A DNA stretch of 41,568 nucleotides. Source: an uncultured Alphaproteobacteria bacterium (GTDB lineage: Bacteria > Pseudomonadota > Alphaproteobacteria > Methylaequorales > Methylaequoraceae). This document shows, piece after piece, positions 25,939 to 34,646 of this stretch (position 1 is the first letter of the stretch; every line of letters begins with the position of its first letter). The DNA lies in the NCBI GenBank assembly GCA_902542925.1, contig CACBWF010000001.1, positions 1-41,568 on the forward strand, read 5' to 3'. A model generated the notes under the pieces. That model worked only from the letters and a program-made list of their open reading frames with translations. It was not told the origin of the DNA and made no database searches. Made by a program: the position numbers and the translations under genes.

Positions 25939-26940
25939 ATGTCTGAAACTTCCGGATTCCCCTTTGTTAGAAGTCAAAGACTTAGAAGTAGTAGCAATTT
26001 AAGAGATTTAGTCTCTGAAAATAACATAACTATGAATGATCTTGTAATGCCTATATTTGTTACTGAAGATCAAGATAGAGATCTAAAAATTAATAAAATG
26101 CCAGGCATTATTCGAAAAAAAGAATGTGATATTATTAAAGAAGTAGAAAAACTAATAAAAAAAGGAATAAAATCAATAGCTCTTTTCCCTAGGGTAGATC
26201 CTCAAAAAAAAAATAATGAAGGAGAGGAGTCAACTAACTCAAATAATTTAATATGCAGATGTCTAAGGATGCTATCAAAAGAATTCCCAAATTTCCCTCT
26301 TATTTGCGATGTTGCATTAGATGCTTACACCTTATCTGGACATGATGGTCTAATTGACGAAAATGGGAAAATCTTAAATGATCTTACTATAAAGAAATTA
26401 GCTGAAATGTCCCTAAATTTTGCAAGATCTGGAGCAAAAATTATTGCACCAAGCGACATGATGGATGGACGTATTAAAATAATCAGAAATTGTTTAGAAA
26501 AAAATAATTATGAAGATATTTGTATTATATCTTATTCGGCAAAATATTGCTCTGAATTATACAAACCTTTTAGGGAAGCTTTGGGGAGTGAAAAAAATTT
26601 AGGGTTAAGTTCCAAAGAATATTATCAACTAGATGTAAGGAATACCGTAAATGCAATTAGAAAAATTCACGAAGATATTTTGGAGGGTTCAGATATAATA
26701 ATGGTAAAACCAGCCACTTTTTATCTAGATATAATCAAAGAAGCAAAAGAAAAAATAAATGTGCCAATAGCTGCATATCAAGTTAGCGGGGAATATTATA
26801 TGTTAAAGATGGCTTCACTCAATGAAGTATTTAATTATAAAAATGTAGTAGTGGAGAGCTTAAATTGTATCAAAAGAGCTGGGGCAAGCTTGATTTTTTC
26901 ATATTTTACGGAAGAAGCCTCCGAATGGTTAAAAGATTAA
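25939..26940 (+). CDS. hemB: Delta-aminolevulinic acid dehydratase (porphobilinogen synthase)
   Basis: Joins two aminolevulinate molecules to porphobilinogen in haem synthesis. The 333-residue protein shows RSQRLRSSSNLRDLV, the metal region VALDAYTLSGHDG, IAPSDMMDGRI, and the two Schiff-base lysines in SYSAKYCSELYKPFR and MVKPATFYLD. The metal region is Asp-rich and lacks the Cys triad of zinc enzymes, so a Mg-type enzyme is likely, which is common in Alphaproteobacteria. It lies 6 nt after metY. Confidence 0.96.
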   Translation: MSETSGFPFVRSQRLRSSSNLRDLVSENNITMNDLVMPIFVTEDQDRDLKINKMPGIIRKKECDIIKEVEKLIKKGIKSIALFPRVDPQKKNNEGEESTNSNNLICRCLRMLSKEFPNFPLICDVALDAYTLSGHDGLIDENGKILNDLTIKKLAEMSLNFARSGAKIIAPSDMMDGRIKIIRNCLEKNNYEDICIISYSAKYCSELYKPFREALGSEKNLGLSSKEYYQLDVRNTVNAIRKIHEDILEGSDIIMVKPATFYLDIIKEAKEKINVPIAAYQVSGEYYMLKMASLNEVFNYKNVVVESLNCIKRAGASLIFSYFTEEASEWLKD

Positions 26941-26949
26941 ACTTGATTT

Positions 26950-26979
26950 TTGAATTTTACAAGATTAATACATTATATT
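26950..26979 (+). promoter_or_regulatory. Candidate promoter of the serine-glyoxylate aminotransferase cassette
   Basis: The 74-nt gap after hemB, the longest in the window, contains TTGAAT, 18 bases, then TATATT (four and five of six matches). It would give a leader near 29 nt that includes an AGGAG ribosome binding site 6 nt before the ATG at 27015. The gap length and strong ribosome site support an independent transcript here. Confidence 0.4.
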
Positions 26980-27014
26980 AAGATATTAAGCAATTATAAA
27001 TTTAGGAGATTATT

Positions 27015-28241
27015 ATGACAAGAAAACATCCAGGAAGATTTCACATATTCATTCCAGGTCCTACTAATATACCTGAAAGGATACTTAATGCAATGCATAT
27101 CTCTTCAGAGGATCAGAGAAACCCCGAAATACCTGAACTAACTCTACCTCTGTACAAAGATGTAAAAAAAGTATTTAAATCAGAAACTGGTCAAGTATTC
27201 TTGTTTCCAGGTTCAGGAACTGGTGCCTGGGAATCGGCTATAATCAATACAATGTCTCCAAATGAAAAAGTTCTCATATACCGATATGGTCAATTCAGTC
27301 ATCTTTGGGCAGATATGTTTGAAAGATTAGGTCTAGATGCACAAATCATAGATCGTGAATGGGGTACTGGAACTCCTCCTGAAGATATAGAAAAAATACT
27401 TAAAGAAGATGTTAATAAAGAAATTAAGGTCGTGTGTGTTACACAAAATGAAACAGCAACTGGTGTTACCTCTCACGTTGAAGATGTGAGAGCTGCAATT
27501 GATGCTGCAAATCATCCGGCTTTGTTATTTGTTGATGGGGTTAGTTCAATTGCTTCAATTGATTTTAAAATGGAGGAATGGAAAGTTGATTGTGCAATAT
27601 CTGGTTCTCAGAAAGGGTTTATGCTCCCATCTGGAATGGCAATAATGTGCGTTAGTCAAAAAGCACTTGAAGCTCATAAATCTGCTAAATTAAAAAGGTG
27701 CTATTATTCTTGGGAGGATCAAATCGCAACAAATAAAGATGGGTACTTTCCTTATACACCTCAGATTCCAATGTTACGTGCTCTGCAAGAATCTTGTAAC
27801 ATGCTGTTTGAAGAAGGGTTAGAAAATGTATTTAAAAGACATCATCGTATCGCTGAAGGTGTCAGGAAAGCTGTAATAGAAGGTTGGGGTTTAAAACTTT
27901 GTGCTCAAGATGAGTATTGGCATTCTGATACTGTTACTGCGATAGTTGTTCCTGAAGATAAGGATGCAAAAGAGGTTATATCTACAGCTTTTAATAAGTA
28001 CCACTTATCTTTAGGTGCAGGTTTAACAAAAGTTGCAGGTAAAGTTTTTAGAATTGGTCATCTTGGTGACCTAAATGAGTTACAAGCTTCTGCTGCTATT
28101 AATGGTGCAGAAATGGCTATGATTGATTCAGGCATAAATGTACAACCAGGAAGTGGTGTATCCGCTGCTTCTGAATATTGGAGAAAGGCTTTAGATAAAG
28201 ATGCAAAAATTCAAAGTATTGGTAACAAGGAAGTGGCCTGA
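27015..28241 (+). CDS. sgaA: Serine-glyoxylate aminotransferase
   Basis: Transfers the amino group of serine to glyoxylate, giving hydroxypyruvate and glycine. The 408-residue class V PLP aminotransferase opens RKHPGRFHIFIPGPTNIPERIL. It has FPGSGTGAWESAIINT, VTQNETATGVTSHV, LFVDGVSSIASIDFKM and CAISGSQKGFMLPSG with the PLP Lys. These agree with SgaA of the serine cycle and plant peroxisomal AGT. It has a clear AGGAG ribosome binding site. The next gene starts inside its last 14 codons (41-nt overlap), so hydroxypyruvate made here is passed to a co-translated reductase. Confidence 0.95.
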   Translation: MTRKHPGRFHIFIPGPTNIPERILNAMHISSEDQRNPEIPELTLPLYKDVKKVFKSETGQVFLFPGSGTGAWESAIINTMSPNEKVLIYRYGQFSHLWADMFERLGLDAQIIDREWGTGTPPEDIEKILKEDVNKEIKVVCVTQNETATGVTSHVEDVRAAIDAANHPALLFVDGVSSIASIDFKMEEWKVDCAISGSQKGFMLPSGMAIMCVSQKALEAHKSAKLKRCYYSWEDQIATNKDGYFPYTPQIPMLRALQESCNMLFEEGLENVFKRHHRIAEGVRKAVIEGWGLKLCAQDEYWHSDTVTAIVVPEDKDAKEVISTAFNKYHLSLGAGLTKVAGKVFRIGHLGDLNELQASAAINGAEMAMIDSGINVQPGSGVSAASEYWRKALDKDAKIQSIGNKEVA

Positions 28242-29172
28242 TTCAGTTGAACATAGACTTAGTGAAAAATTTGATGCAACTCTAAACCTCACTGATGTAC
28301 CACTTGATGAAGAACAATTAAAGGAGGCAATGCTTAACTATGATGCTTTGCTTCCTACAGTCACTGATAAAATTTCCAACAATATTCTGTCTGTTGAGAA
28401 TAGAAGAGTAAGAATTGTTGGTAACTTTGGTGTGGGATTTAATAACATTGATATTGATTCTGCAAAAACCAACGGAATTGTTGTTACTAATACTCCAGAA
28501 GTTTTAACAGATTGTACAGCAGACATCGCAATGCTGCTAATGTTAGGAATTGCTAGGAGAGCAAGCGAAGGTGAACCACATGTCAGAAATACAGAATGGA
28601 CAGGCTGGAGACCTACCCACATGATGGGAACAAAAGTTACTGGAAAAGTTCTTGGTCTTATAGGTATGGGAAGAATAGCACAAGCAATGGCAAAAAAAGC
28701 ACATTTCGGTTTTGGAATGAAGATTGTTTTTTTTGATCCATATTTTAAAAACAAAGAAATTATTGAAAAATTTTCAGCGATATCGAGCGATTCGATTGAA
28801 GATTTATTATCTGAATCAGATTTTGTTTCACTTCATTGTCCATCTACACCGGAAACTCAGGGTTTAATCAATACTGAAAGGTTAGAGAAAATGAAGCCTA
28901 GCGCATATTTAATAAATACTGCAAGAGGAGATATCGTAGTTGAAGAAGACTTAATAAAAGCACTTGAAAATAATCAAATAAAAGGTGCAGGTTTAGATGT
29001 ATATCTAAATGAACCTTCTGTTCCTGATAAACTTAAAAATTTAAAAAATGTTTTTTTGTTACCACACCTTGGAAGCGCTACAGAAGAAACAAGAGAGGCT
29101 ATGGGTTTAAGGGTTTATGATAATATAGAAGCTTTTTTTAATGATAATGAACCACTCGATCGAGTTGTATAG
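28201..29172 (+). CDS. D-2-hydroxyacid dehydrogenase, probable hydroxypyruvate/glyoxylate reductase
   Basis: Probably reduces hydroxypyruvate to D-glycerate (and glyoxylate to glycolate). The 323-residue protein has the N-terminal KVLVTRKWP strand, NFGVGFNNIDIDSAK, the dinucleotide loop GLIGMGRIAQAMAKKA, and the catalytic Arg, Glu and His in INTARGDIV, LNEPS and LPHLGSATEET. FFDPYF after the second Rossmann strand has an Asp where NADPH enzymes carry Arg, hinting at NADH use. The start must be the ATG at 28201, because the first conserved strand begins at codon 4. That forces the 41-nt overlap with sgaA. Glycerate kinase follows. Confidence 0.9.
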   Translation: MQKFKVLVTRKWPDSVEHRLSEKFDATLNLTDVPLDEEQLKEAMLNYDALLPTVTDKISNNILSVENRRVRIVGNFGVGFNNIDIDSAKTNGIVVTNTPEVLTDCTADIAMLLMLGIARRASEGEPHVRNTEWTGWRPTHMMGTKVTGKVLGLIGMGRIAQAMAKKAHFGFGMKIVFFDPYFKNKEIIEKFSAISSDSIEDLLSESDFVSLHCPSTPETQGLINTERLEKMKPSAYLINTARGDIVVEEDLIKALENNQIKGAGLDVYLNEPSVPDKLKNLKNVFLLPHLGSATEETREAMGLRVYDNIEAFFNDNEPLDRVV

Positions 29173-29202
29173 TTAAATAAAAACTTTAGAGAAATAAAAG
29201 CA

Positions 29203-30540
29203 TTGATTGATAAAGATTTACTTCTTAAGATGTTTAACTTGGGTATTGAAGAGGTAAAGCCAAAAAACTTAATATCAAAACACATCAAAATTATTGGATC
29301 GAAGGTAATACACATTGGAGACAAAAAATTTGATAAATTTAAATCTATCATTCCTATATGTATTGGTAAGGCTTCAGTTGAAATGGCGATCTGTTTTAAT
29401 GAAGTATTGAAAAAAAATTCCTCTAAATTTTATTTTAAAGTAAAAAAGGGTTTTCTCGTAGTTAACAAAGAGAATTTCAAGACTGTTGAAAATTTTCATT
29501 GTTTTTTTGCAGGGCATCCTATACCAGACGAAAAAGGACTTGAAGCATCGAGTTTTTTAGTAAATTATTTAAAATCTTTTGATGAAAAAGATTTGATAGT
29601 TTTAATGTTATCTGGTGGCGGGTCAGCAATGCTTCCTAATCCGCCAAACTCAATAAGTTTAGAAGATAAGATATGTGTAAATCAAATGCTACTATCGAGT
29701 GGAGCAAATATTAAAGAGATTAATACAGTTAGAAAACATTTATCAAGTCTTAAGGGAGGAAATTTTTTAAAACATAGTTACCCTGCGACTACTACTTCAT
29801 TAATAATATCAGATGTTGTCGGGGATGATTTGTCTTCAATCTCAAGTGGACTTACTGTTCCTGATAGTACAACTTTTGAGAATGCTATCTCAATTAGTAA
29901 AAAATATAATATTTGGAAAACTTTCCCAAAAAATATAAAACACTATCTTTCAGTTGGTATAAAAAGTCCTGATCTTGAAACACCAAAGAAAAATAACAAA
30001 ATTTTTGAGAATTGCTTCAATTCAATTATTGCCTCAAATTCGATTAGTTTAGATTGTATAAAAAAGTACTTAAATTCTTTAAATAGTAATATAGAATGCA
30101 AATTCTGGAAAAAAAATATTGAAGGTGATGTAAAAGAAGTAGCTTTTGAATTCGTAAAGTATGTTAGTACTTATAAAAATAAAAATCCATTAATACTTTT
30201 ATCAGGCGGAGAGACTACAGTAAAAATTGTTGGGAGTGGAAAAGGTGGAAGAAATCAAGAATTCGCACTTTATGTGTGCTTATTTATGAAAAAATTGATG
30301 CCCAAAAAAAAATATTTTTTTCTTTCTGGTGGCACAGATGGGAGAGACGGTCCAACTGATTCAGCTGGAGGTATTGTTAGTGATAATACCTTAGAATTAT
30401 GTAACAAAGAAAATGTTGACTGTGAAAAAGAACTAAAGAATAATAATTCATACTTTGTACTGGAAAAAATAGATTCTCATATTAAAATTAAGGGAACTAA
30501 TACAAATGTTGCGGATATACAAATTTTTGCACTTTTATAA
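29203..30540 (+). CDS. gckA: Glycerate 2-kinase, MOFRL family
   Basis: Phosphorylates D-glycerate to 2-phosphoglycerate, which enters lower glycolysis or gluconeogenesis. The 445-residue protein has the DUF4147 kinase part (IPICIGKASVEMA, LMLSGGGSAMLPNPP, NTVRKHLSSLKGG). The MOFRL part follows (ILLSGGETTVKIVGSGKGGRNQEFAL, FLSGGTDGRDGPTDSAGGIV). The chosen start is TTG at 29203; the first ATG would remove most of the N-terminal helix DLLLKMFNLGIEEVKP that the family conserves. It is third in the sgaA-reductase-kinase cassette, 30 nt after the reductase gene, and ate/bpt follows 3 nt later. Confidence 0.93.
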   Translation: MIDKDLLLKMFNLGIEEVKPKNLISKHIKIIGSKVIHIGDKKFDKFKSIIPICIGKASVEMAICFNEVLKKNSSKFYFKVKKGFLVVNKENFKTVENFHCFFAGHPIPDEKGLEASSFLVNYLKSFDEKDLIVLMLSGGGSAMLPNPPNSISLEDKICVNQMLLSSGANIKEINTVRKHLSSLKGGNFLKHSYPATTTSLIISDVVGDDLSSISSGLTVPDSTTFENAISISKKYNIWKTFPKNIKHYLSVGIKSPDLETPKKNNKIFENCFNSIIASNSISLDCIKKYLNSLNSNIECKFWKKNIEGDVKEVAFEFVKYVSTYKNKNPLILLSGGETTVKIVGSGKGGRNQEFALYVCLFMKKLMPKKKYFFLSGGTDGRDGPTDSAGGIVSDNTLELCNKENVDCEKELKNNNSYFVLEKIDSHIKIKGTNTNVADIQIFALL

Positions 30541-30543
30541 AAG

Positions 30544-31257
30544 ATGAAACTTGAAAAGACTATAGCTCAAACTTTTTTGAAAACAAAACCTCTAAAATGC
30601 TCTTATATTAAAGATAACTACGAGGAAAGACTTTTGTTACCAATTACTAAAGAAAATAATTTCAGTATAATTGATAAATTAACAAAACTTGGGTTCAGGA
30701 GAAATATAGACTACATGTATCTACCTGTTTGTAAAGATTGTTCAAAATGTATTTCGACTAGGATAAACGTTAAGAACTTTACAACTTCTAAAAGTCAAAA
30801 AAGAAATATAAATAAAAATAAGCAAATAAGATTTGTACAAAAAGAACCAAATAGAGAAGAAGAAAGGTATCTGCTTTTTAAAAAATATCTTAAGTTCAGG
30901 CACTCTGATGGAATGATGTTAAAAATGACTAAAAAAGATTTTAATAATTTTTTTTATAACACTCCATCTAAGAGTAGAGTTTATGATATTATCTCTTCTT
31001 CAAATAATTTAGTTGGATCAATATTACTTGATGAAATGAGTGACGCTTTGTCTGCAGTATATAGTTTTTTTGATCCTACAATTTCTAAGAATGGTTTAGG
31101 TATTTACTTAATATTAAAATCAATTGAACAAGTTAGAAGAATGCACAAACAATATTTATATTTAGGATATTGGGTGAAGGAATCGAAAAAAATGAATTAT
31201 AAAAAATCATTTAACAGTATCCAATTGTTTATTGAAGGAAACTGGGTTTCTGATTAA
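30544..31257 (+). CDS. bpt: Aminoacyl-tRNA-protein transferase (Ate1/Bpt family)
   Basis: Adds an amino acid (Leu in the bacterial Bpt branch, Arg in the Ate branch) to the N-terminus of proteins to mark them for ClpAP-type degradation. The 237-residue protein has the N-terminal cysteine segment VCKDCSKCISTRINV and the transferase fold end LSAVYSFFDP, KNGLGIYLILKSIEQVRRM and YLYLGYWVKESKKMNYKKSF, all characteristic. The N-terminal Cys of the eukaryotic CGYC segment aligns near LKCSYI. Which amino acid is used is inferred from bacterial relatives. It ends 4 nt into the convergent recO gene. Confidence 0.9.
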   Translation: MKLEKTIAQTFLKTKPLKCSYIKDNYEERLLLPITKENNFSIIDKLTKLGFRRNIDYMYLPVCKDCSKCISTRINVKNFTTSKSQKRNINKNKQIRFVQKEPNREEERYLLFKKYLKFRHSDGMMLKMTKKDFNNFFYNTPSKSRVYDIISSSNNLVGSILLDEMSDALSAVYSFFDPTISKNGLGIYLILKSIEQVRRMHKQYLYLGYWVKESKKMNYKKSFNSIQLFIEGNWVSD

Positions 31258-31991
31258 AATTTTTGTTTTTCAATTAATTTATTTAAAATTTCCTTTCTAA
31301 AAATCATTTTTTTATTACTGTTAATTGACATTCCATTTTTTGCCTTATTGAGAAAATACGTTGTTATTCGAAAACCTTCATCGAGTTCTACTGAGTGTAA
31401 TAAACTTTTTTTATTTAAAAAAAAATTTGGTAATTTAAAGAGTTTAGACTTATACGGGTCACCTTCTTCACCTGTTACAGCACACCCAGTTTTAGGAGAT
31501 ATATATTTTAGATTTTTTGTGCTTCCAGTCACTACACATTTTGAATAACTTAATCCATAACCAATATTCTCTAAAAATTTGACTTCAAATAATATATATT
31601 CTTTACATTTTTCTAAAATACTTAAACTAGAATTTTCACTTAAGTAATGAATAATTTTACTGACATCGTTATATATATTTGCATTTTTTTCATTAGTTGG
31701 AAGAAACATAATACATAACTCACTAATTGATGCCTTAATAAGAAGTGAAAAAAATTCTTCATTAAAATCAAATAAATTATAATTAGTTTCAATATTAAGA
31801 AATCCTAAATTATCTAGATTCTTTACTCTTAAATTAAATTCTACATTTTCAAACAACATAAGTTTTTTTTTTTTTTGTATCCTTGAAAGACCTTTTATTA
31901 ATCCATGATTTTTTGATAATATATTTATAAGAATAAGATTTTCACTAAATTTCTTTTGACTTATAATAAATCCTGAATCTCTTATTATCAT
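31254..31991 (-). CDS. recO: DNA repair protein RecO
   Basis: Helps load RecA on gaps together with RecR and anneals single strands. The 245-residue protein has the N-terminal OB fold (IIRDSGFIISQKKFSENLILINILSKNHGLIKGL). The helical domain follows, with FEVKFLENIGYGLSYSKCVVTG, and a final SISSK-like GCAVTG segment. Only part of the Cys cluster seen in many RecO proteins remains, consistent with a divergent member. The order rnc-era-recO is widely conserved and fixes the call. The gap to era is 5 nt. Confidence 0.9.
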   Translation of the reverse strand: MIIRDSGFIISQKKFSENLILINILSKNHGLIKGLSRIQKKKKLMLFENVEFNLRVKNLDNLGFLNIETNYNLFDFNEEFFSLLIKASISELCIMFLPTNEKNANIYNDVSKIIHYLSENSSLSILEKCKEYILFEVKFLENIGYGLSYSKCVVTGSTKNLKYISPKTGCAVTGEEGDPYKSKLFKLPNFFLNKKSLLHSVELDEGFRITTYFLNKAKNGMSINSNKKMIFRKEILNKLIEKQKF

Positions 31992-31996
31992 AATAT

Positions 31997-32827
31997 TTAC
32001 TTAGAGATTTTTACTTTCAATTCCAAATAGATTCTTTTGTTTATTTTTTTTTGAATATCTTTTCTTGCACGCATTCCAATCTCTTTTATTTTTTTTCCTT
32101 CTTTTCCAATTAATATTGGTTTCTGTGAAGCCTTTTTAACAAAAATAAATTGTGTAATTTTATTTAAATTTATTTCTGTGGTTACAGAAATATCATATGG
32201 GATTTCTTTATTAATCAATTGAAAAACTTTTTCTCTTGTAATTTCAGAAAAAATGAATTCATTTTTTTGATCGGTTTTATCGCTCTTATCATATAACCAT
32301 TTATTTTTTGGGAGTTTTGTAATTATAACCTCTATTAGTTGATTTAAGCCTTTTTTTTTTAAAGCGGAGATCATAAATGTTTTTTGAAAATTAAATAGGT
32401 GATTATATTTTTCACTTATTTTTAATAGTTCTGTTTTCCTAACCAAATCTATTTTATTTATTATCAGAAAATTATTTTTAGATGTTCGTATTAGCTTTTT
32501 TAGAATTTCTTTTTCTTTTTCACTAATTTTTCTATTTGGATCAAATACTACTAAATTGATATCTGATTCATAAGTATTATTAAATATAGCTCTAGATAGC
32601 TGCTTTTTAAAAAAAGTACTTGGTAAAATTAACCCAGGTGTATCTGTAAAAATTATTTGAGAATGAGACTTTGTAAAAACTCCTCTAATAGCATTCTGAG
32701 TAGTCTGAACTTTATGAGATATAATTGAGACTTTTTCATTAACTAAATTGTTTATCAAGGTTGATTTACCCGCATTAGGAAGCCCAGTTATGGATACAAA
32801 TCCACATTTTTTTTCTATCATATTCAT
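31997..32827 (-). CDS. era: GTPase Era
   Basis: Essential GTPase that binds 16S rRNA and monitors 30S maturation. The 276-residue protein has the G1 loop ITGLPNAGKSTLINNLV, G3 FTDTPGL, G4 LIINKIDLV and a C-terminal KH domain with KPILIGKEGKKIKEIGMRARKDIQ. The G2 region VQTTQNAIRGVF is the typical Era switch I. The start at 32827 overlaps rnc by 4 nt (ATGA). A second ATG two codons later is also possible. Confidence 0.97.
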   Translation of the reverse strand: MNMIEKKCGFVSITGLPNAGKSTLINNLVNEKVSIISHKVQTTQNAIRGVFTKSHSQIIFTDTPGLILPSTFFKKQLSRAIFNNTYESDINLVVFDPNRKISEKEKEILKKLIRTSKNNFLIINKIDLVRKTELLKISEKYNHLFNFQKTFMISALKKKGLNQLIEVIITKLPKNKWLYDKSDKTDQKNEFIFSEITREKVFQLINKEIPYDISVTTEINLNKITQFIFVKKASQKPILIGKEGKKIKEIGMRARKDIQKKINKRIYLELKVKISK

Positions 32828-33513
32828 TTTATTAGAGATTTAACTGCCTTTTTCGCTGCCATAAATTCGGCTTCTTGAATAGATTTACCTTTACCATTTG
32901 TTGAAAGAATATTTTTAATTGTCAATGAAACTGTAAATAACGGTTGGTGATCAGGACCTTTTTTTTTTATTAAATCATATTTAGGAAAAGGACCCTTATT
33001 TTTCAAACACCATTCTTGAATCATTGATTTTGGATTCATCGGAGGATTTTTTTGTCTATTAATTTCTAAATTCCACAATGCCATAATAATTTTTTGTGTT
33101 GTTAAAAAATTTGAATCTATAAAAATTGCAGCAAATATTGCTTCCAATGTATCAGCAAGAATTGAATCGGTAATAGATATTTTCTTCTTTTGTGAAGACT
33201 TTGTTATTATGAATTTTTCTAAATTTATTTTTTTTGCAACCTTAATAAGGGTTTTTTTTGATACTAATTCAGAAAATCGTTTTGCTAATTCACCTTCACT
33301 TTCAAGGGGAAATCTATAGTAGATTTCATTTGAAATAACTAATCCTAAAACTCTATCACCAAGAAATTCTAATCTTTCATTAGTTGAAAAATTATCTAGC
33401 TTCTGTTTTGTTGAATGTGTGAGTGCTAGTTTCAATAAATCAAGATTTTTAAATTTATATTTTAATTCCTCTGATATTATCAAAAAATTATTTTCAAGAA
33501 TTATATTATCCAT
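32824..33513 (-). CDS. rnc: Ribonuclease III
   Basis: Cleaves double-stranded RNA, including rRNA precursors. The 229-residue protein has the catalytic signature NERLEFLGDRVLGLVIS, with acidic ligands again in ADTLEAIFAAIFIDS. A C-terminal double-stranded RNA-binding domain runs from NPKSMIQEWCLKNKGPFPKYDL to AEFMAAKKAVKSLI. Length is standard. It overlaps lepB by 8 nt and era by 4 nt, as in the classical lepB-rnc-era operon. Confidence 0.97.
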   Translation of the reverse strand: MDNIILENNFLIISEELKYKFKNLDLLKLALTHSTKQKLDNFSTNERLEFLGDRVLGLVISNEIYYRFPLESEGELAKRFSELVSKKTLIKVAKKINLEKFIITKSSQKKKISITDSILADTLEAIFAAIFIDSNFLTTQKIIMALWNLEINRQKNPPMNPKSMIQEWCLKNKGPFPKYDLIKKKGPDHQPLFTVSLTIKNILSTNGKGKSIQEAEFMAAKKAVKSLIK

Positions 33514-34243
33514 TTTGAGGAATCAGACTAAACAAAAATCTATCTTTTCTTAATGCTTTATACCATGTCCAAAATTTTAACCAACTTCCAATTTCCGGAT
33601 CAAATGATAAAAAAACAATTCTACTTTTCCCAACTAAATTGCTTTTAGGAATAAAACCTACAAATCTACTATCTTGCGAATTGTCCCGATTATCACCTAG
33701 AACATAAAAAGAATCTTTTGGAACTTCCACTTCATCAAAATCGTCGGTTTGAAAAAAATTATTTTGATTTTTCATTTCGAAAATTTCATAATTTCTTCCA
33801 TCTGGTAAAATTTCTTTATATCTAATTACATCAAAATACTTGTAAGGTTCATTATTAATTCTAATTCTATTAAGTTTTTCGTTGTTTAAATATATTTCAC
33901 TTGAAATCATTTTTATTTTATCACCAGGCACTCCAATTACCCTTTTCACATAGTCAGTTTTGTTATCCTCAGGAGTTTTAAATACAACAACATCACCTCT
34001 TTTTGGTTCAGTATAAAATATTCTTTTTGGTATGAGTGGAATACTAAAAGGAAGTGAATGTTTATAAAAACCATAATCAAACTTTGAAACAAATAAATAA
34101 TCACCTACTTTTAATGTCGGATACATTGAGCCTGATGGTATGCTAAAAGGTTCAAATAGAAAGCTTCTAATAAGAATTGCAGCAGTTATTGCATAAAATA
34201 AAGTTATAATATTTTCTTTTGTTTTATTTTTTTTTTTTTTCAT
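33506..34243 (-). CDS. lepB: Signal peptidase I
   Basis: Removes signal peptides from exported proteins at the outer face of the inner membrane. The 245-residue protein has one N-terminal membrane segment (IITLFYAITAAILIRSFLF). The catalytic Ser is in IPSGSMYPTLKVGD, the general-base Lys in DYVKRVIGVPGDKI, and the family box YVLGDNRDNSQDSR is present. It overlaps acpS by 20 nt and rnc by 8 nt. Confidence 0.97.
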   Translation of the reverse strand: MKKKKNKTKENIITLFYAITAAILIRSFLFEPFSIPSGSMYPTLKVGDYLFVSKFDYGFYKHSLPFSIPLIPKRIFYTEPKRGDVVVFKTPEDNKTDYVKRVIGVPGDKIKMISSEIYLNNEKLNRIRINNEPYKYFDVIRYKEILPDGRNYEIFEMKNQNNFFQTDDFDEVEVPKDSFYVLGDNRDNSQDSRFVGFIPKSNLVGKSRIVFLSFDPEIGSWLKFWTWYKALRKDRFLFSLIPQNG

Positions 34244-34637
34244 AAAAAATCTTAGATAGAGTTACGAATGCAATAGCATAGTTATTTTCATGGGAAAGTG
34301 AAATATTGATTTGGTGATCGTCAATTAAGGAGTTTTTATTTTTATCCTCGAATTTTTTTTTGAATTTTACAAAAGGCGATCCTGAGTCAAACTTAAGAAT
34401 TTCAAAATCACGAAATTTTGGTTTTTTAATTGCCTTAGAAAAAGATTTTATTACTGCTTCCTTTGCAGCAAATCGAGAAGCAATTTTTTGAATTAACAGT
34501 TTATAACTATCAACACTTAATATCTTTTTAATTTCTTTATTAGACAGAACCTTATTTAGAAACTTAAGCCCAAATTTCTTATAAACATTCTCTATTCTTC
34601 TAACTTCAACGATGTCAACTCCTTGACCAACTATCAT
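34224..34637 (-). CDS. acpS: Holo-[acyl-carrier-protein] synthase
   Basis: Transfers the phosphopantetheine arm from CoA to acyl carrier protein. The 137-residue protein has GQGVDIVEVRRIENVYKKFG with the metal-binding Asp, and SRFAAKEAVIKSFSKA with the second acidic ligand. The C-terminal INISLSHENNYAIAFVTL is also typical. It lies 9 nt after pdxJ and overlaps lepB by 20 nt; pdxJ-acpS-lepB is a standard order in Alphaproteobacteria. Confidence 0.95.
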   Translation of the reverse strand: MIVGQGVDIVEVRRIENVYKKFGLKFLNKVLSNKEIKKILSVDSYKLLIQKIASRFAAKEAVIKSFSKAIKKPKFRDFEILKFDSGSPFVKFKKKFEDKNKNSLIDDHQINISLSHENNYAIAFVTLSKIFYEKKKK

Positions 34638-34646
34638 TCTTGAACC

